Source: Candidatus Omnitrophota bacterium
GTDB taxonomy: Bacteria; Omnitrophota; Gorgyraeia; Zapsychrales; JANLHA01
Assembly (NCBI GenBank): GCA_024653845.1
Contig: JANLHA010000241.1
Span: 1-12,180, forward strand
Length of the DNA stretch: 12,180 nucleotides
Direction of reading: 5' to 3'
Shown here piece by piece: positions 1 through 6,070 of the stretch (positions are counted from its first letter, which is position 1; every line of letters starts with the position of its first letter). The translations under genes were made by a program, and so were the position numbers. Below the pieces are notes generated by a model that was not told the origin of the DNA, searched no databases, and was given only the letters and a program-made list of their open reading frames with translations.

Positions 1-1615
1 AAACGCTTCTTGCTGAAAACTTGTGAGCCCCTTTTTCTCGAGCCACACGCATCGCTAATGCCATTAAAGATGCTCCCAAATTCCCATACCCAATTTCAGA
101 TCGTAATGTGACGATGGCTTCTCTAAAAACTCGTTTCGATTCCCCCAAAATTAGAAAAGCTTCTCCTGGAAATCCTACAGAAACTTCAGCTTCCTCGCCA
201 TTGACATAAAAATGGACATACCCGACTTTGTTTTCTCCCCAATAAACATTAATCACTTGGTCTTTCCCGTTTCTCTCCTCATACCGGAACTCAAACTCCG
301 CCCCATCATCTGCGCGCACCGTTAAATTTCCATGGCCGTCGGCAACCCATCGTCGAATGGCCTCATCAACGTTAACGACACTTGATGAAGCTTGGCCCAA
401 TCGCGCGTCCTGCCCTGCCTCGCTCGCCTGTAAATCCACAGTCACAGCCTTGACTTCTTCTGCTGCTGCGGCCCGAACGGTCTCATCAAGCGCTTCTCTT
501 CTTTTTCCATCGAGCGGTTGGCCGCCATCCCCATATTGTCGCGGCGACCCTTCAGCTAATTCCAACGAACTTCCGCCGGTAAAATATTTTCGTGGGATCA
601 ATTGTTTCGTCGCCGGATCAATTTCTTCGCGGATTGAGTGATAAACACCTTTTTGGAATGCTTCCAAGTATCGCTGATAAATTTTTTGATCAATCTCTTT
701 ATCGTCGACATCAATCCCTTCAATCTTTTCTTGATCAGCGTAAGTTTGATTCAAAAGACTTTCTTTGAGATTGCGCTTATACCACGTGGCCAAAATGACG
801 GCGTTATAAATTTGGCGTAGTTGAACAAAATGTTCTCCTTCATTAACCTCTCGTTCAATGGCCGGCAAGATAATTTCTCGGACGATGTCCGTCGTCATTT
901 GTTGTTTAGAGTTGGTTGAATTTTTTGAAGAGGCTTTGAGATATTCGTCTTCCAATAGAACCTTTAAATGGTTTTCCACGACAAAAACATGATTATCTTT
1001 GACATACACTCCGGCGGTGTCAGGAATGATCCATACTTTATGAAATGTATTCACGGGAATTCGCGTGGTTCCAAAGCGCGCTCGAGCTTGCTGATAAATC
1101 TTTTGCCAAAAGATCTTGCCCCATTCTTTTTCCGGATCCATGAGCGAGGCGGTCAGTTGCTTTAAGATATAATCTTGTGCGAGCAGATCGCGCCCCATTT
1201 CCGTCTGACCAAAATTTTTAGAAATGATCCGGTCAGGGTCATCAGGTGAAAGGTTCACCCACATTTCTTTTTCCGGAACGGTCAAGGCAGCAAGAAAATA
1301 TTTGATCAATTTCTGGGATTCTTCTTTAAAAGCCGTATTTCCCAACCGCTTGTCTCCATGATCCACAAAAAATTCAAACAAAAAGGGATTATCTGAATGA
1401 ATAGTCATTCCTTTTAAGGTTGGTGGCAGAAAGGATTTGCTGGGAAGAACATGGCTTCCAGGAGTTGGGAGACTGAGTAACTCCTTGCTAGGCGCAATGA
1501 TCCCCTGAGCCTGGGCTGGAGGAATGAACGTCGTGCTGACAAATGTCAGCAAAACGATTCCCGCAGTCCATCTGCGAAAATGAAAATCTGGATTCTTGAA
1601 GGAGAGTTTAATCAT
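1..1615 (-). CDS. Exported Omnitrophota-type protein with C-terminal GNAT-like stretch (partial, C-terminus off the left edge)
   Basis: An open frame runs from ATG at 1615 to the left edge without a stop (538 codons). Residues 1-36 look like a signal peptide: basic start (FRRW), hydrophobic core (GIVLLTFVSTTF), then PAQA before QG. Residues ~60-340 resemble, from memory, a family recurrent in Omnitrophota: DNPFLFEFFVDHGD, LTVPEKEMWVNLSPDDPDRI, FGQTEMGRDLLAQDY, PVNTFHKVWI, IPRKYFTGG. The function of that family is not known to me. From about residue 445 a different module starts: ENKVGYVHFYVNGEEAEVS, then IGYGNLGASLMALAMRVARE, matching the strand-turn-helix acetyl-CoA-binding order of GNAT acetyltransferases, though the usual R/Q-x-x-G-x-G/A loop is imperfect. 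Signal peptide plus GNAT-like domain is odd, because acetyl-CoA is cytoplasmic. A well-formed promoter lies 27 bp upstream, with no clear Shine-Dalgarno. The gene is certain, the family likely, the GNAT call tentative. Confidence 0.85.
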   Translation of the reverse strand, partial: MIKLSFKNPDFHFRRWTAGIVLLTFVSTTFIPPAQAQGIIAPSKELLSLPTPGSHVLPSKSFLPPTLKGMTIHSDNPFLFEFFVDHGDKRLGNTAFKEESQKLIKYFLAALTVPEKEMWVNLSPDDPDRIISKNFGQTEMGRDLLAQDYILKQLTASLMDPEKEWGKIFWQKIYQQARARFGTTRIPVNTFHKVWIIPDTAGVYVKDNHVFVVENHLKVLLEDEYLKASSKNSTNSKQQMTTDIVREIILPAIEREVNEGEHFVQLRQIYNAVILATWYKRNLKESLLNQTYADQEKIEGIDVDDKEIDQKIYQRYLEAFQKGVYHSIREEIDPATKQLIPRKYFTGGSSLELAEGSPRQYGDGGQPLDGKRREALDETVRAAAAEEVKAVTVDLQASEAGQDARLGQASSSVVNVDEAIRRWVADGHGNLTVRADDGAEFEFRYEERNGKDQVINVYWGENKVGYVHFYVNGEEAEVSVGFPGEAFLILGESKRVFREAIVTLRSEIGYGNLGASLMALAMRVAREKGAHKFSARSV

Positions 1616-1641
1616 ATAGAAATATAATAATTTAGAATGAA

Positions 1642-1670
1642 AGTATAGAATATAAGGGCTGTAATAACAA
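1642..1670 (-). promoter_or_regulatory. Sigma70-type promoter of the exported protein
   Basis: Read on the minus strand, the region gives TTGTTA, a 17-base spacer and TATACT. The -10 ends 26 bases ahead of the ATG at 1615, so the leader would be about 20 bases. It is AT-rich and has no obvious ribosome binding site. The promoter diverges from the regulator promoter at 1715-1743. Confidence 0.6.
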
Positions 1671-1714
1671 GAGAACCCGATCTAAAGATTTTCAAAGAAT
1701 TTGATTGCTCCCCC

Positions 1715-1743
1715 TTGACAAATCTGTATCTGTGTATTATTAT
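1715..1743 (+). promoter_or_regulatory. Strong sigma70-type promoter of the GntR/ABC cassette
   Basis: TTGACA (perfect -35) at 1715-1720, a 17-base spacer, then TATTAT (one mismatch) at 1738-1743. Transcription should start near 1750, only about four bases before the ATG at 1754. The message is therefore probably leaderless. The -10 lies inside the palindrome at 1731-1754. Confidence 0.75.
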
Positions 1744-1754
1744 TGTAATACACA
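1731..1754. promoter_or_regulatory. Palindromic operator, probable binding site of the GntR regulator
   Basis: TGTGTATTA (1731-1739) and TAATACACA (1746-1754) are perfect 9-bp inverted arms around six bases. The palindrome covers the -10 element, the expected transcription start and the first base of the start codon. GTGTA...TACAC half sites are like those reported for YtrA-type GntR repressors. Autorepression by the adjacent regulator is inferred from position and symmetry. Confidence 0.75.
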
Positions 1755-2170
1755 TGGACGCCAAACCAACCAAAACCAAATTTCATTTCCAAATTTCAGC
1801 CTCTTCAGGTGTTCCCATTTACCGTCAAATCATGGACCAAATCAAGATCCAGATTGCGACACAGCCTTGGGATCCTGAGCAATTCTTGCCTTCGGTTCGA
1901 CAAATAGCCGAAGATCTGGCCATCAATCCCATGACCGTCTCTAAGGCTTACTCTTTATTAGAGAAAGAAGGTGTTCTTGAATTTGACCGCGGCAAAGGCA
2001 TGCGTGTTAAAAAAATATCTTCCTCACAAAAAAATTTTGGAGAACGACAAAAAGATGTCACTCCTTTATTAAAAGAAGTCATTGTCAAAGCTCATCAACT
2101 GGCTTTAAAACGAGAAGATATCTTTTCACTTTTAGAGAAATTATGGAGGGAACATCCTCATGAAAAATGA
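1754..2170 (+). CDS. GntR-family (YtrA-type) transcriptional regulator
   Basis: A 138-residue winged-helix DNA-binding protein. Residues 20-35 (VPIYRQIMDQIKIQIA) open the GntR fold. LPSVRQIAEDLAINPMTVSKAY (45-66) is the helix-turn-helix, and LLEKEGVLEFDRGKGMRV (68-84) contains the wing. There is only a short helical tail instead of a large effector domain, which is the YtrA subfamily pattern of ~120-140 residues usually encoded beside ABC transporter genes. ATG 1754 is chosen over an in-frame start at 1715, because that one would lie on the promoter -35 box and add a non-homologous 13-residue leader. No Shine-Dalgarno precedes it, and the mRNA is probably leaderless. The end overlaps the ATPase gene by 11 bases. 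It probably represses its own operon through the palindrome at 1731-1754. The inducer is unknown. Confidence 0.9.
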   Translation: MDAKPTKTKFHFQISASSGVPIYRQIMDQIKIQIATQPWDPEQFLPSVRQIAEDLAINPMTVSKAYSLLEKEGVLEFDRGKGMRVKKISSSQKNFGERQKDVTPLLKEVIVKAHQLALKREDIFSLLEKLWREHPHEK

Positions 2171-2870
2171 CATCATCGACGTTAAAAATGTTACAAAATG
2201 CTTTGGATCTAAGAAAGTTTTGGATGATTTGAGTTTTCAAGTTGGTCAAGGTTCTGTTTTCGGACTACTTGGCAAAAACGGATCCGGGAAAACCACATTG
2301 ATCAAAAGCATCTTGGGATTGGTTCGTCCTCAACACGGGAATATTACAACATTGGGCGATGATCCCTGGTGTTTTCAAGAATCCACCAAAGAAAAAATTG
2401 GCTATGTTCCGCAAATGGACTCTTTATATCCTTGGCTACGCATCAAGGAGATGGTTGAGTATACCGCTTCCTTTTATTCCCGGTGGAACTCCAATCTCGT
2501 CAATGAATTGATTGAAGACTGGGGACTCAATCCTCAGGATCGCATTGGAACGCTTTCCGTTGGAGAGTCACAAAAAGTTTCGATCATTTTGAGCTTAGGT
2601 CACGAACCTGAACTGCTGGTTTTCGATGAGCCAGTTGCCAGCTTAGATCCTTTTGCCCGTCGACAATTTCTAAAAACCCTAATTGAAATCATCACGCGGC
2701 GCCCTTGCACCATTTTCTTCTCAACGCATATCACATCGGATTTAGAACGAATCACGGATCATGTCGCGCTTCTTCATCAAGGAAAAATCATGTTCTGTGG
2801 CGAACTTGATGAACTTAAAACCCGAGGAAATCTCAATCTGGAAGAAATCTTTCTAGAGATGACACGATGA
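2160..2870 (+). CDS. ABC transporter ATP-binding protein
   Basis: A 236-residue single nucleotide-binding domain that would power the membrane protein encoded next. Visible in order: Walker A GKNGSGKT (38-45), Q-loop glutamine in VPQ (Q85), signature LSVGESQ (132-138, variant of LSGGQ), Walker B LLVFDE (152-157), D-loop SLDP (161-164) and switch histidine in STH (H190). All catalytic elements are present, so it should hydrolyse ATP. Length and motifs fit the ATPases of YtrB/BcrA-type efflux or antibiotic-response systems. GGAGGG at 2145-2150 lies nine bases before ATG 2160, inside the regulator gene, so translation is likely coupled. The gene overlaps the membrane protein gene by ATGA (2867-2870). 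The substrate cannot be read from the sequence. Confidence 0.93.
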   Translation: MKNDIIDVKNVTKCFGSKKVLDDLSFQVGQGSVFGLLGKNGSGKTTLIKSILGLVRPQHGNITTLGDDPWCFQESTKEKIGYVPQMDSLYPWLRIKEMVEYTASFYSRWNSNLVNELIEDWGLNPQDRIGTLSVGESQKVSIILSLGHEPELLVFDEPVASLDPFARRQFLKTLIEIITRRPCTIFFSTHITSDLERITDHVALLHQGKIMFCGELDELKTRGNLNLEEIFLEMTR

Positions 2871-4240
2871 TCAACCGCATCCGACACATTTTGCTTCTTT
2901 ACCTTCGAGAAACCAGTTTCGTTTTATTGTTTTGGGTTCTTGTGCTCGGCGTGCTTTTCGCACACTTCCTTTTTACCGATCTGGATTTTCATCAATGGCT
3001 TGTCCGTTATATCACGACGACACAATACCCCGTCTTTTCAATTTGGTCATCGGTGATGTTGGGAGCGGGTATCTGGATCACATGCCTTTTGGGCTGGATG
3101 TTCAAAGTCCAGTATGCTCACCCTCGAAGCTCCTTACTACCACACTATCGCAGCTCTCACTTGATGGTGGGTTGGATATGCTATCTACTCATTGTCATTG
3201 GGGCTATCTGGGTTATTCATGTGGGAGGGAGCTTCTACCAAGACACTTCTGATAAACAATTCGCCTTCTTTGTAGCTGCTGTTTTCTTTTCAGCCTTCAA
3301 CTTGATCCTTGGATATATTTCTTGGCCAACATTCGCAGTGGTCCTCTGGGGGATGCTCTGTCTTTTCTCAAATTATGAATATTTCATTTTGACCCAAATT
3401 TTAGGAGAATTCCTGACCAACGTCTTCGTTTTAATTCTCACATCATCAGCCCTTTTGCTCTTAACCTGGCGACTTTTTCATCTGAAAGAAGAACACTGGG
3501 AATACCCTTATCTTTTTTCTTGGACTCGCACTTCCCAAAGGCAGCATGATGCTCTTTTGACAACCCTTCTTGATATGGTTGAAAAAAGGCTGCCTTCTCA
3601 TCAGAAACATAAACCTTTAAAGATTTTGCGTTGGGATGTCCTGAGATTTTCTATCTACAAAACCATTCTTTTCTTTTCGGCCATCATTCTTCCCTTTTAC
3701 CTTTTGTACATCAAAGCGCTCTCAGAATACTTTTTGTCATTCTATCAATCTCCTTTCAAGTATTTTCTGCTTTGCGCTTATTCGGTCATTGTGATCTTTG
3801 GATTTCACTTGCGATCTATTTCTCTTTGGGGTCGCGAACTTCTTTTTCCTATGGAACGAAAACGATTCATTAAAGAAAAAGGAATGAATCTATTGATTCA
3901 AATCTATTTGCTTTGGCTTTTTCTTTTCATCTTGATCATCCTTCTTCCTTATATGTTACTCATGCCCGAATTCTTGATGACAGCTAAGTTCTGGAGCGAA
4001 ATTTTATTAACCGCGTGTTTTCCGTTGGCTGGATTTGGAGCACTGACCTCTTTACGCGATCTTTCTCCTCGACAAAGTGCCTTTGCGTTTCTAGGAATTG
4101 TAACCATCACCATTTTTCAAATGATGCAAATCAAAAATCTGGATGTTCCTATCCTTCTTATGGAAAGTTTCGCATGGTTATTCATTGGGGTGTTGTTGAT
4201 AAAAATGTCTTATCACAAATGGTGCCAAACGGAATTTTAA
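2867..4240 (+). CDS. Polytopic membrane protein, probable ABC permease partner
   Basis: A 457-residue, very hydrophobic protein with about twelve predicted spans, near residues 17-36, 56-78, 99-119, 131-151, 153-169, 184-204, then 264-284, 297-316, 342-366, 377-395, 404-422 and 427-447. This gives a 6+6 layout around a polar loop at 205-262. I do not recognise a standard ABC-2 permease signature. HPRSSLLPHYRSSH (85-98) after the second span looks like a cytoplasmic loop motif that could contact the ATPase. The start codon sits in an ATGA overlap with the ATPase stop, indicating translational coupling and a shared complex. The doubled size suggests a fused pair of six-span halves, which would need only one copy per transporter. 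The permease role is inferred from context and topology. Confidence 0.85.
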   Translation: MINRIRHILLLYLRETSFVLLFWVLVLGVLFAHFLFTDLDFHQWLVRYITTTQYPVFSIWSSVMLGAGIWITCLLGWMFKVQYAHPRSSLLPHYRSSHLMVGWICYLLIVIGAIWVIHVGGSFYQDTSDKQFAFFVAAVFFSAFNLILGYISWPTFAVVLWGMLCLFSNYEYFILTQILGEFLTNVFVLILTSSALLLLTWRLFHLKEEHWEYPYLFSWTRTSQRQHDALLTTLLDMVEKRLPSHQKHKPLKILRWDVLRFSIYKTILFFSAIILPFYLLYIKALSEYFLSFYQSPFKYFLLCAYSVIVIFGFHLRSISLWGRELLFPMERKRFIKEKGMNLLIQIYLLWLFLFILIILLPYMLLMPEFLMTAKFWSEILLTACFPLAGFGALTSLRDLSPRQSAFAFLGIVTITIFQMMQIKNLDVPILLMESFAWLFIGVLLIKMSYHKWCQTEF

Positions 4241-4255
4241 CAACCTATTCAAATG

Positions 4256-4267
4256 AAAGGAGGTGAT
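4256..4267 (+). promoter_or_regulatory. Near-perfect Shine-Dalgarno that decides the start of the small membrane protein
   Basis: AAAGGAGGTGAT is almost fully complementary to the 16S rRNA 3' end. The GGAGG (4259-4263) sits eight bases before ATG 4272, ruling out the GTG at 4263, which lies within it. Most genes here have weak or no such site, so this small gene is probably translated far more strongly than its neighbours. Confidence 0.8.
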
Positions 4268-4271
4268 TGTG

Positions 4272-4478
4272 ATGACATCAGAAACCATCAGAAGTTGTGG
4301 GAAAGCATTCGCCCTGCTCGTTGTGGGCGTCGGAGGGGTAGGATCGCTCTCTTGCGTGCCATTTGCTTTCAACAACAACATCGTTCTGATCGCGACGGCA
4401 GGTCTTTATTTTGTCGCCGGAGCGGTGATGATCACAGGTGGAATGCTCAGTTATGTGCTTTTATCAAAAGAAGCGTAA
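4272..4478 (+). CDS. Small hydrophobic protein (68 aa, two predicted spans)
   Basis: A 68-residue protein with a short polar N-terminus (MTSETIRSCGK), then two hydrophobic segments near 12-30 and 37-62 joined by a turn containing PFAFNNN, and a polar end (SKEA). It is rich in small residues (GVGGVGS, AGLYFVAGAV, TGG), typical of close helix packing. No family is recognised. It lies 31 bases after the ABC membrane protein gene and ends just before a hairpin, so it looks like the last gene of the cassette. Its exceptional ribosome binding site suggests high expression. It could be an accessory subunit of the transporter, a membrane-stress protein, or a small bacteriocin-like peptide. The first is favoured by context only. 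There is no double-glycine leader to support export as a bacteriocin. Confidence 0.7.
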   Translation: MTSETIRSCGKAFALLVVGVGGVGSLSCVPFAFNNNIVLIATAGLYFVAGAVMITGGMLSYVLLSKEA

Positions 4479-4485
4479 ATCGCAA

Positions 4486-4521
4486 CCTTTGTTTTCTCCC
4501 AGGGCCCGGGAGAAACGAAGG
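4486..4521 (+). terminator. Hairpin after the ABC cassette, possible weak terminator
   Basis: The arms at 4486-4500 and 4508-4521 pair over about 13 bp, with one bulged T and one T-G pair, around a seven-base loop (AGGGCCC). The GC-rich inner part is CTCCC/GGGAG. No U-tract follows (CTATATTAAAACC), so it may be an mRNA 3' end stabiliser or a leaky terminator before the gene at 4537. Confidence 0.45.
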
Positions 4522-4536
4522 CTATATTAAAACCTT

Positions 4537-5241
4537 ATGCTCATTCAACGACATCATCTTAGAATCCATTTCCTTTTCCCTTTACTAGGAATGGCCTTAA
4601 CCATTCTGATTTATTTCACTCCTACCCCTCATAATTATATTCAAGACAATGGCACCCTTTTTGGAATATCTTTCATCTGGGGACTTATTCGTTTGACAGC
4701 AATATTGACCCTTATTTACCAAATCATTTTTTTCTTCTGGAAAATATTTAGTCCCCAAAAAATGAATTCCTTCCAAACTGTATTTATTGCCGTTTGGCCT
4801 CTCTTGCCTCTCTTATTTTTTTACAGCTATCACCATTTCCCCTGGTATGCTCCTCTACAAATCAGAAACGCCTGGGCTAACCAGTATTTCTCAAGGTATT
4901 ATCCCCGCACCGTAGACCTTATTCGAAATTCAGAAGATATCAAAAAAAAACTTGGAGAACTCCGGCGGATAGGAATGAGTCGTAACAACCTGAATCGGAT
5001 TGATTATGGTGATCGGGGTGCCTCTGGATCTTTCACCATCGACGTCATAGGAGAACGCGAAGAGGGAATCGTTTTTGTTAAATTCGTTGATCAGGATTAT
5101 TTTCAATTCACGATCGAGAACTTCGAATTGAATGTGGGCGATAGAATTCACCGCGAGAAAGTTCAACAAGATCACTTCCAAGGAGGGAAACTTGAATCCT
5201 GGACCGGAAACGGAAAAAAATCTATAGATTTTTCGCGATGA
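4537..5241 (+). CDS. Membrane protein with possible Coa1-like C-terminal domain
   Basis: A 234-residue protein with hydrophobic segments near residues 10-28, 42-71 and 79-98, then a polar domain of about 130 residues. Residues ~130-200 run as a short helix (RTVDLIRNSEDIKKKLGELRRIG), then GASGSFTIDVIGEREEGIVFVKFV and YFQFTIENFELNVG. This is similar in layout to Coa1/Tim21-like domains (a G-x-a-x-x-x-F-x-V-x-G turn, then paired strands ending in l-x-V). The resemblance is from memory and weak. ATG 4537 is the first possible start; no Shine-Dalgarno is visible. The gene follows a hairpin, so its link to the ABC cassette is uncertain. Its 3' end overlaps the convergent phosphatase gene by 20 bases. 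The function is unknown. Confidence 0.7.
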   Translation: MLIQRHHLRIHFLFPLLGMALTILIYFTPTPHNYIQDNGTLFGISFIWGLIRLTAILTLIYQIIFFFWKIFSPQKMNSFQTVFIAVWPLLPLLFFYSYHHFPWYAPLQIRNAWANQYFSRYYPRTVDLIRNSEDIKKKLGELRRIGMSRNNLNRIDYGDRGASGSFTIDVIGEREEGIVFVKFVDQDYFQFTIENFELNVGDRIHREKVQQDHFQGGKLESWTGNGKKSIDFSR

Positions 5242-6070
5242 TAGGAAAATTTCGCGAAGACGAAAGGATATATTTCTCTTTCACTCGCCAAGGACGGGCT
5301 TCGGTGCCCATAAAAAGATCGGTATGAATTTTCTCAAGCGGTTCGCCAGTCGAAATATTGTGCAATCTTAATCCAGCGGCTTCAAAAACCGCCCAACTTC
5401 CCACAAAATCCCACAGGCTCGCATCAAAAAGGCATCCCACCCCTCGACCAACCGCTGGCCAACACAAATTCGAGACCGCCGAGGGCACGGACATCAACAG
5501 GCAGAGCGAGTGATCCCATTTGTATTTTTTAAAAAAAGATTCCGTCGCGAAAAAGAATGTTTGTCGGTTGATCTCTTGATCAACGGGCGTGATTCGCTGC
5601 GAAGTTTCTTGCGAAGAAAAAGCCTTTTCAATGAAATGAGTCTCATCGCCATCACTGACAAAGAATTCTCCCACGGAAGGAAAATAAACGCCGCCTAACC
5701 ACGGCTTCAAATCTTTCAAAACTCCGAGCGAAATTCCATAAAACGACATTCCGTTAGCATAGGCGAGCGTTCCGTCAATCGGATCTAAAACCCAAATGTA
5801 GCGATGCGATTCCAAAACGGCTTGGGTCAAACCTTGCTGACTTTCCAAAACTTCTTCGTCGATCAAGAGATGTCCCTGCGCCTTCATACCCGAAAGTCCC
5901 TGTTGAAAGATTTGTGAAATTTGAAGATCCGCATCGGTGACGACAGAGTTGTCATGTTTTAATCGCGGATGACTCTTTTTCTGCAAATCTAGAGCAACGT
6001 CTCCAGCTCGACGGAAAAGATCTCGAACTTCACGCTTCCAAAAAGATTTCACCACTTCATCTTGATTCAT
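5222..6070 (-). CDS. Inositol monophosphatase-family enzyme
   Basis: A 282-residue Mg2+-dependent, Li+-sensitive-type sugar/nucleotide phosphatase. Family motifs are VVTDAD (43-48), IDEEVL (70-75, metal-binding glutamates where GEE or SEE is more usual), WVLDPIDGT (93-101, metal ligands D96 and D99) and LWDFVGSWAVFEAAG (from 219, D221 the second catalytic aspartate). All key acids are present. The family covers inositol-1-phosphatase, CysQ (PAP phosphatase) and histidinol phosphatase. The sequence alone does not decide which, and substrate could be another phosphomonoester. ATG 6070 overlaps the glpD stop as TGATG, implying translational coupling; a GTG at 6073 is the alternative. Placement behind glpK-glpD might suggest a polyol-phosphate role, which is inference. 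It converges with the gene ending at 5241. Confidence 0.88.
   Translation of the reverse strand: MNQDEVVKSFWKREVRDLFRRAGDVALDLQKKSHPRLKHDNSVVTDADLQISQIFQQGLSGMKAQGHLLIDEEVLESQQGLTQAVLESHRYIWVLDPIDGTLAYANGMSFYGISLGVLKDLKPWLGGVYFPSVGEFFVSDGDETHFIEKAFSSQETSQRITPVDQEINRQTFFFATESFFKKYKWDHSLCLLMSVPSAVSNLCWPAVGRGVGCLFDASLWDFVGSWAVFEAAGLRLHNISTGEPLEKIHTDLFMGTEARPWRVKEKYILSSSRNFPIIAKNL

Noticed and set aside
2932..3252. An alternative open frame inside the ABC membrane protein gene.
   Set aside because: It is a frame shadow: no ribosome binding site, no recognisable protein, and it is fully inside a coherent membrane protein.
4263..4271. GTG codons at 4263 and 4269 as starts for the small membrane protein.
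   Set aside because: GTG 4263 overlaps the Shine-Dalgarno itself, and GTG 4269 is closer than ideal; ATG 4272 has the best spacing.
5216..5233. An 18-bp perfect palindrome (AAAAATC, TATA, GATTTTT) where the convergent genes meet, as a possible bidirectional terminator.
   Set aside because: The stem is entirely A-T apart from one G-C pair and lies within both coding ends. It would be a very weak hairpin and may be chance, so it is not annotated.
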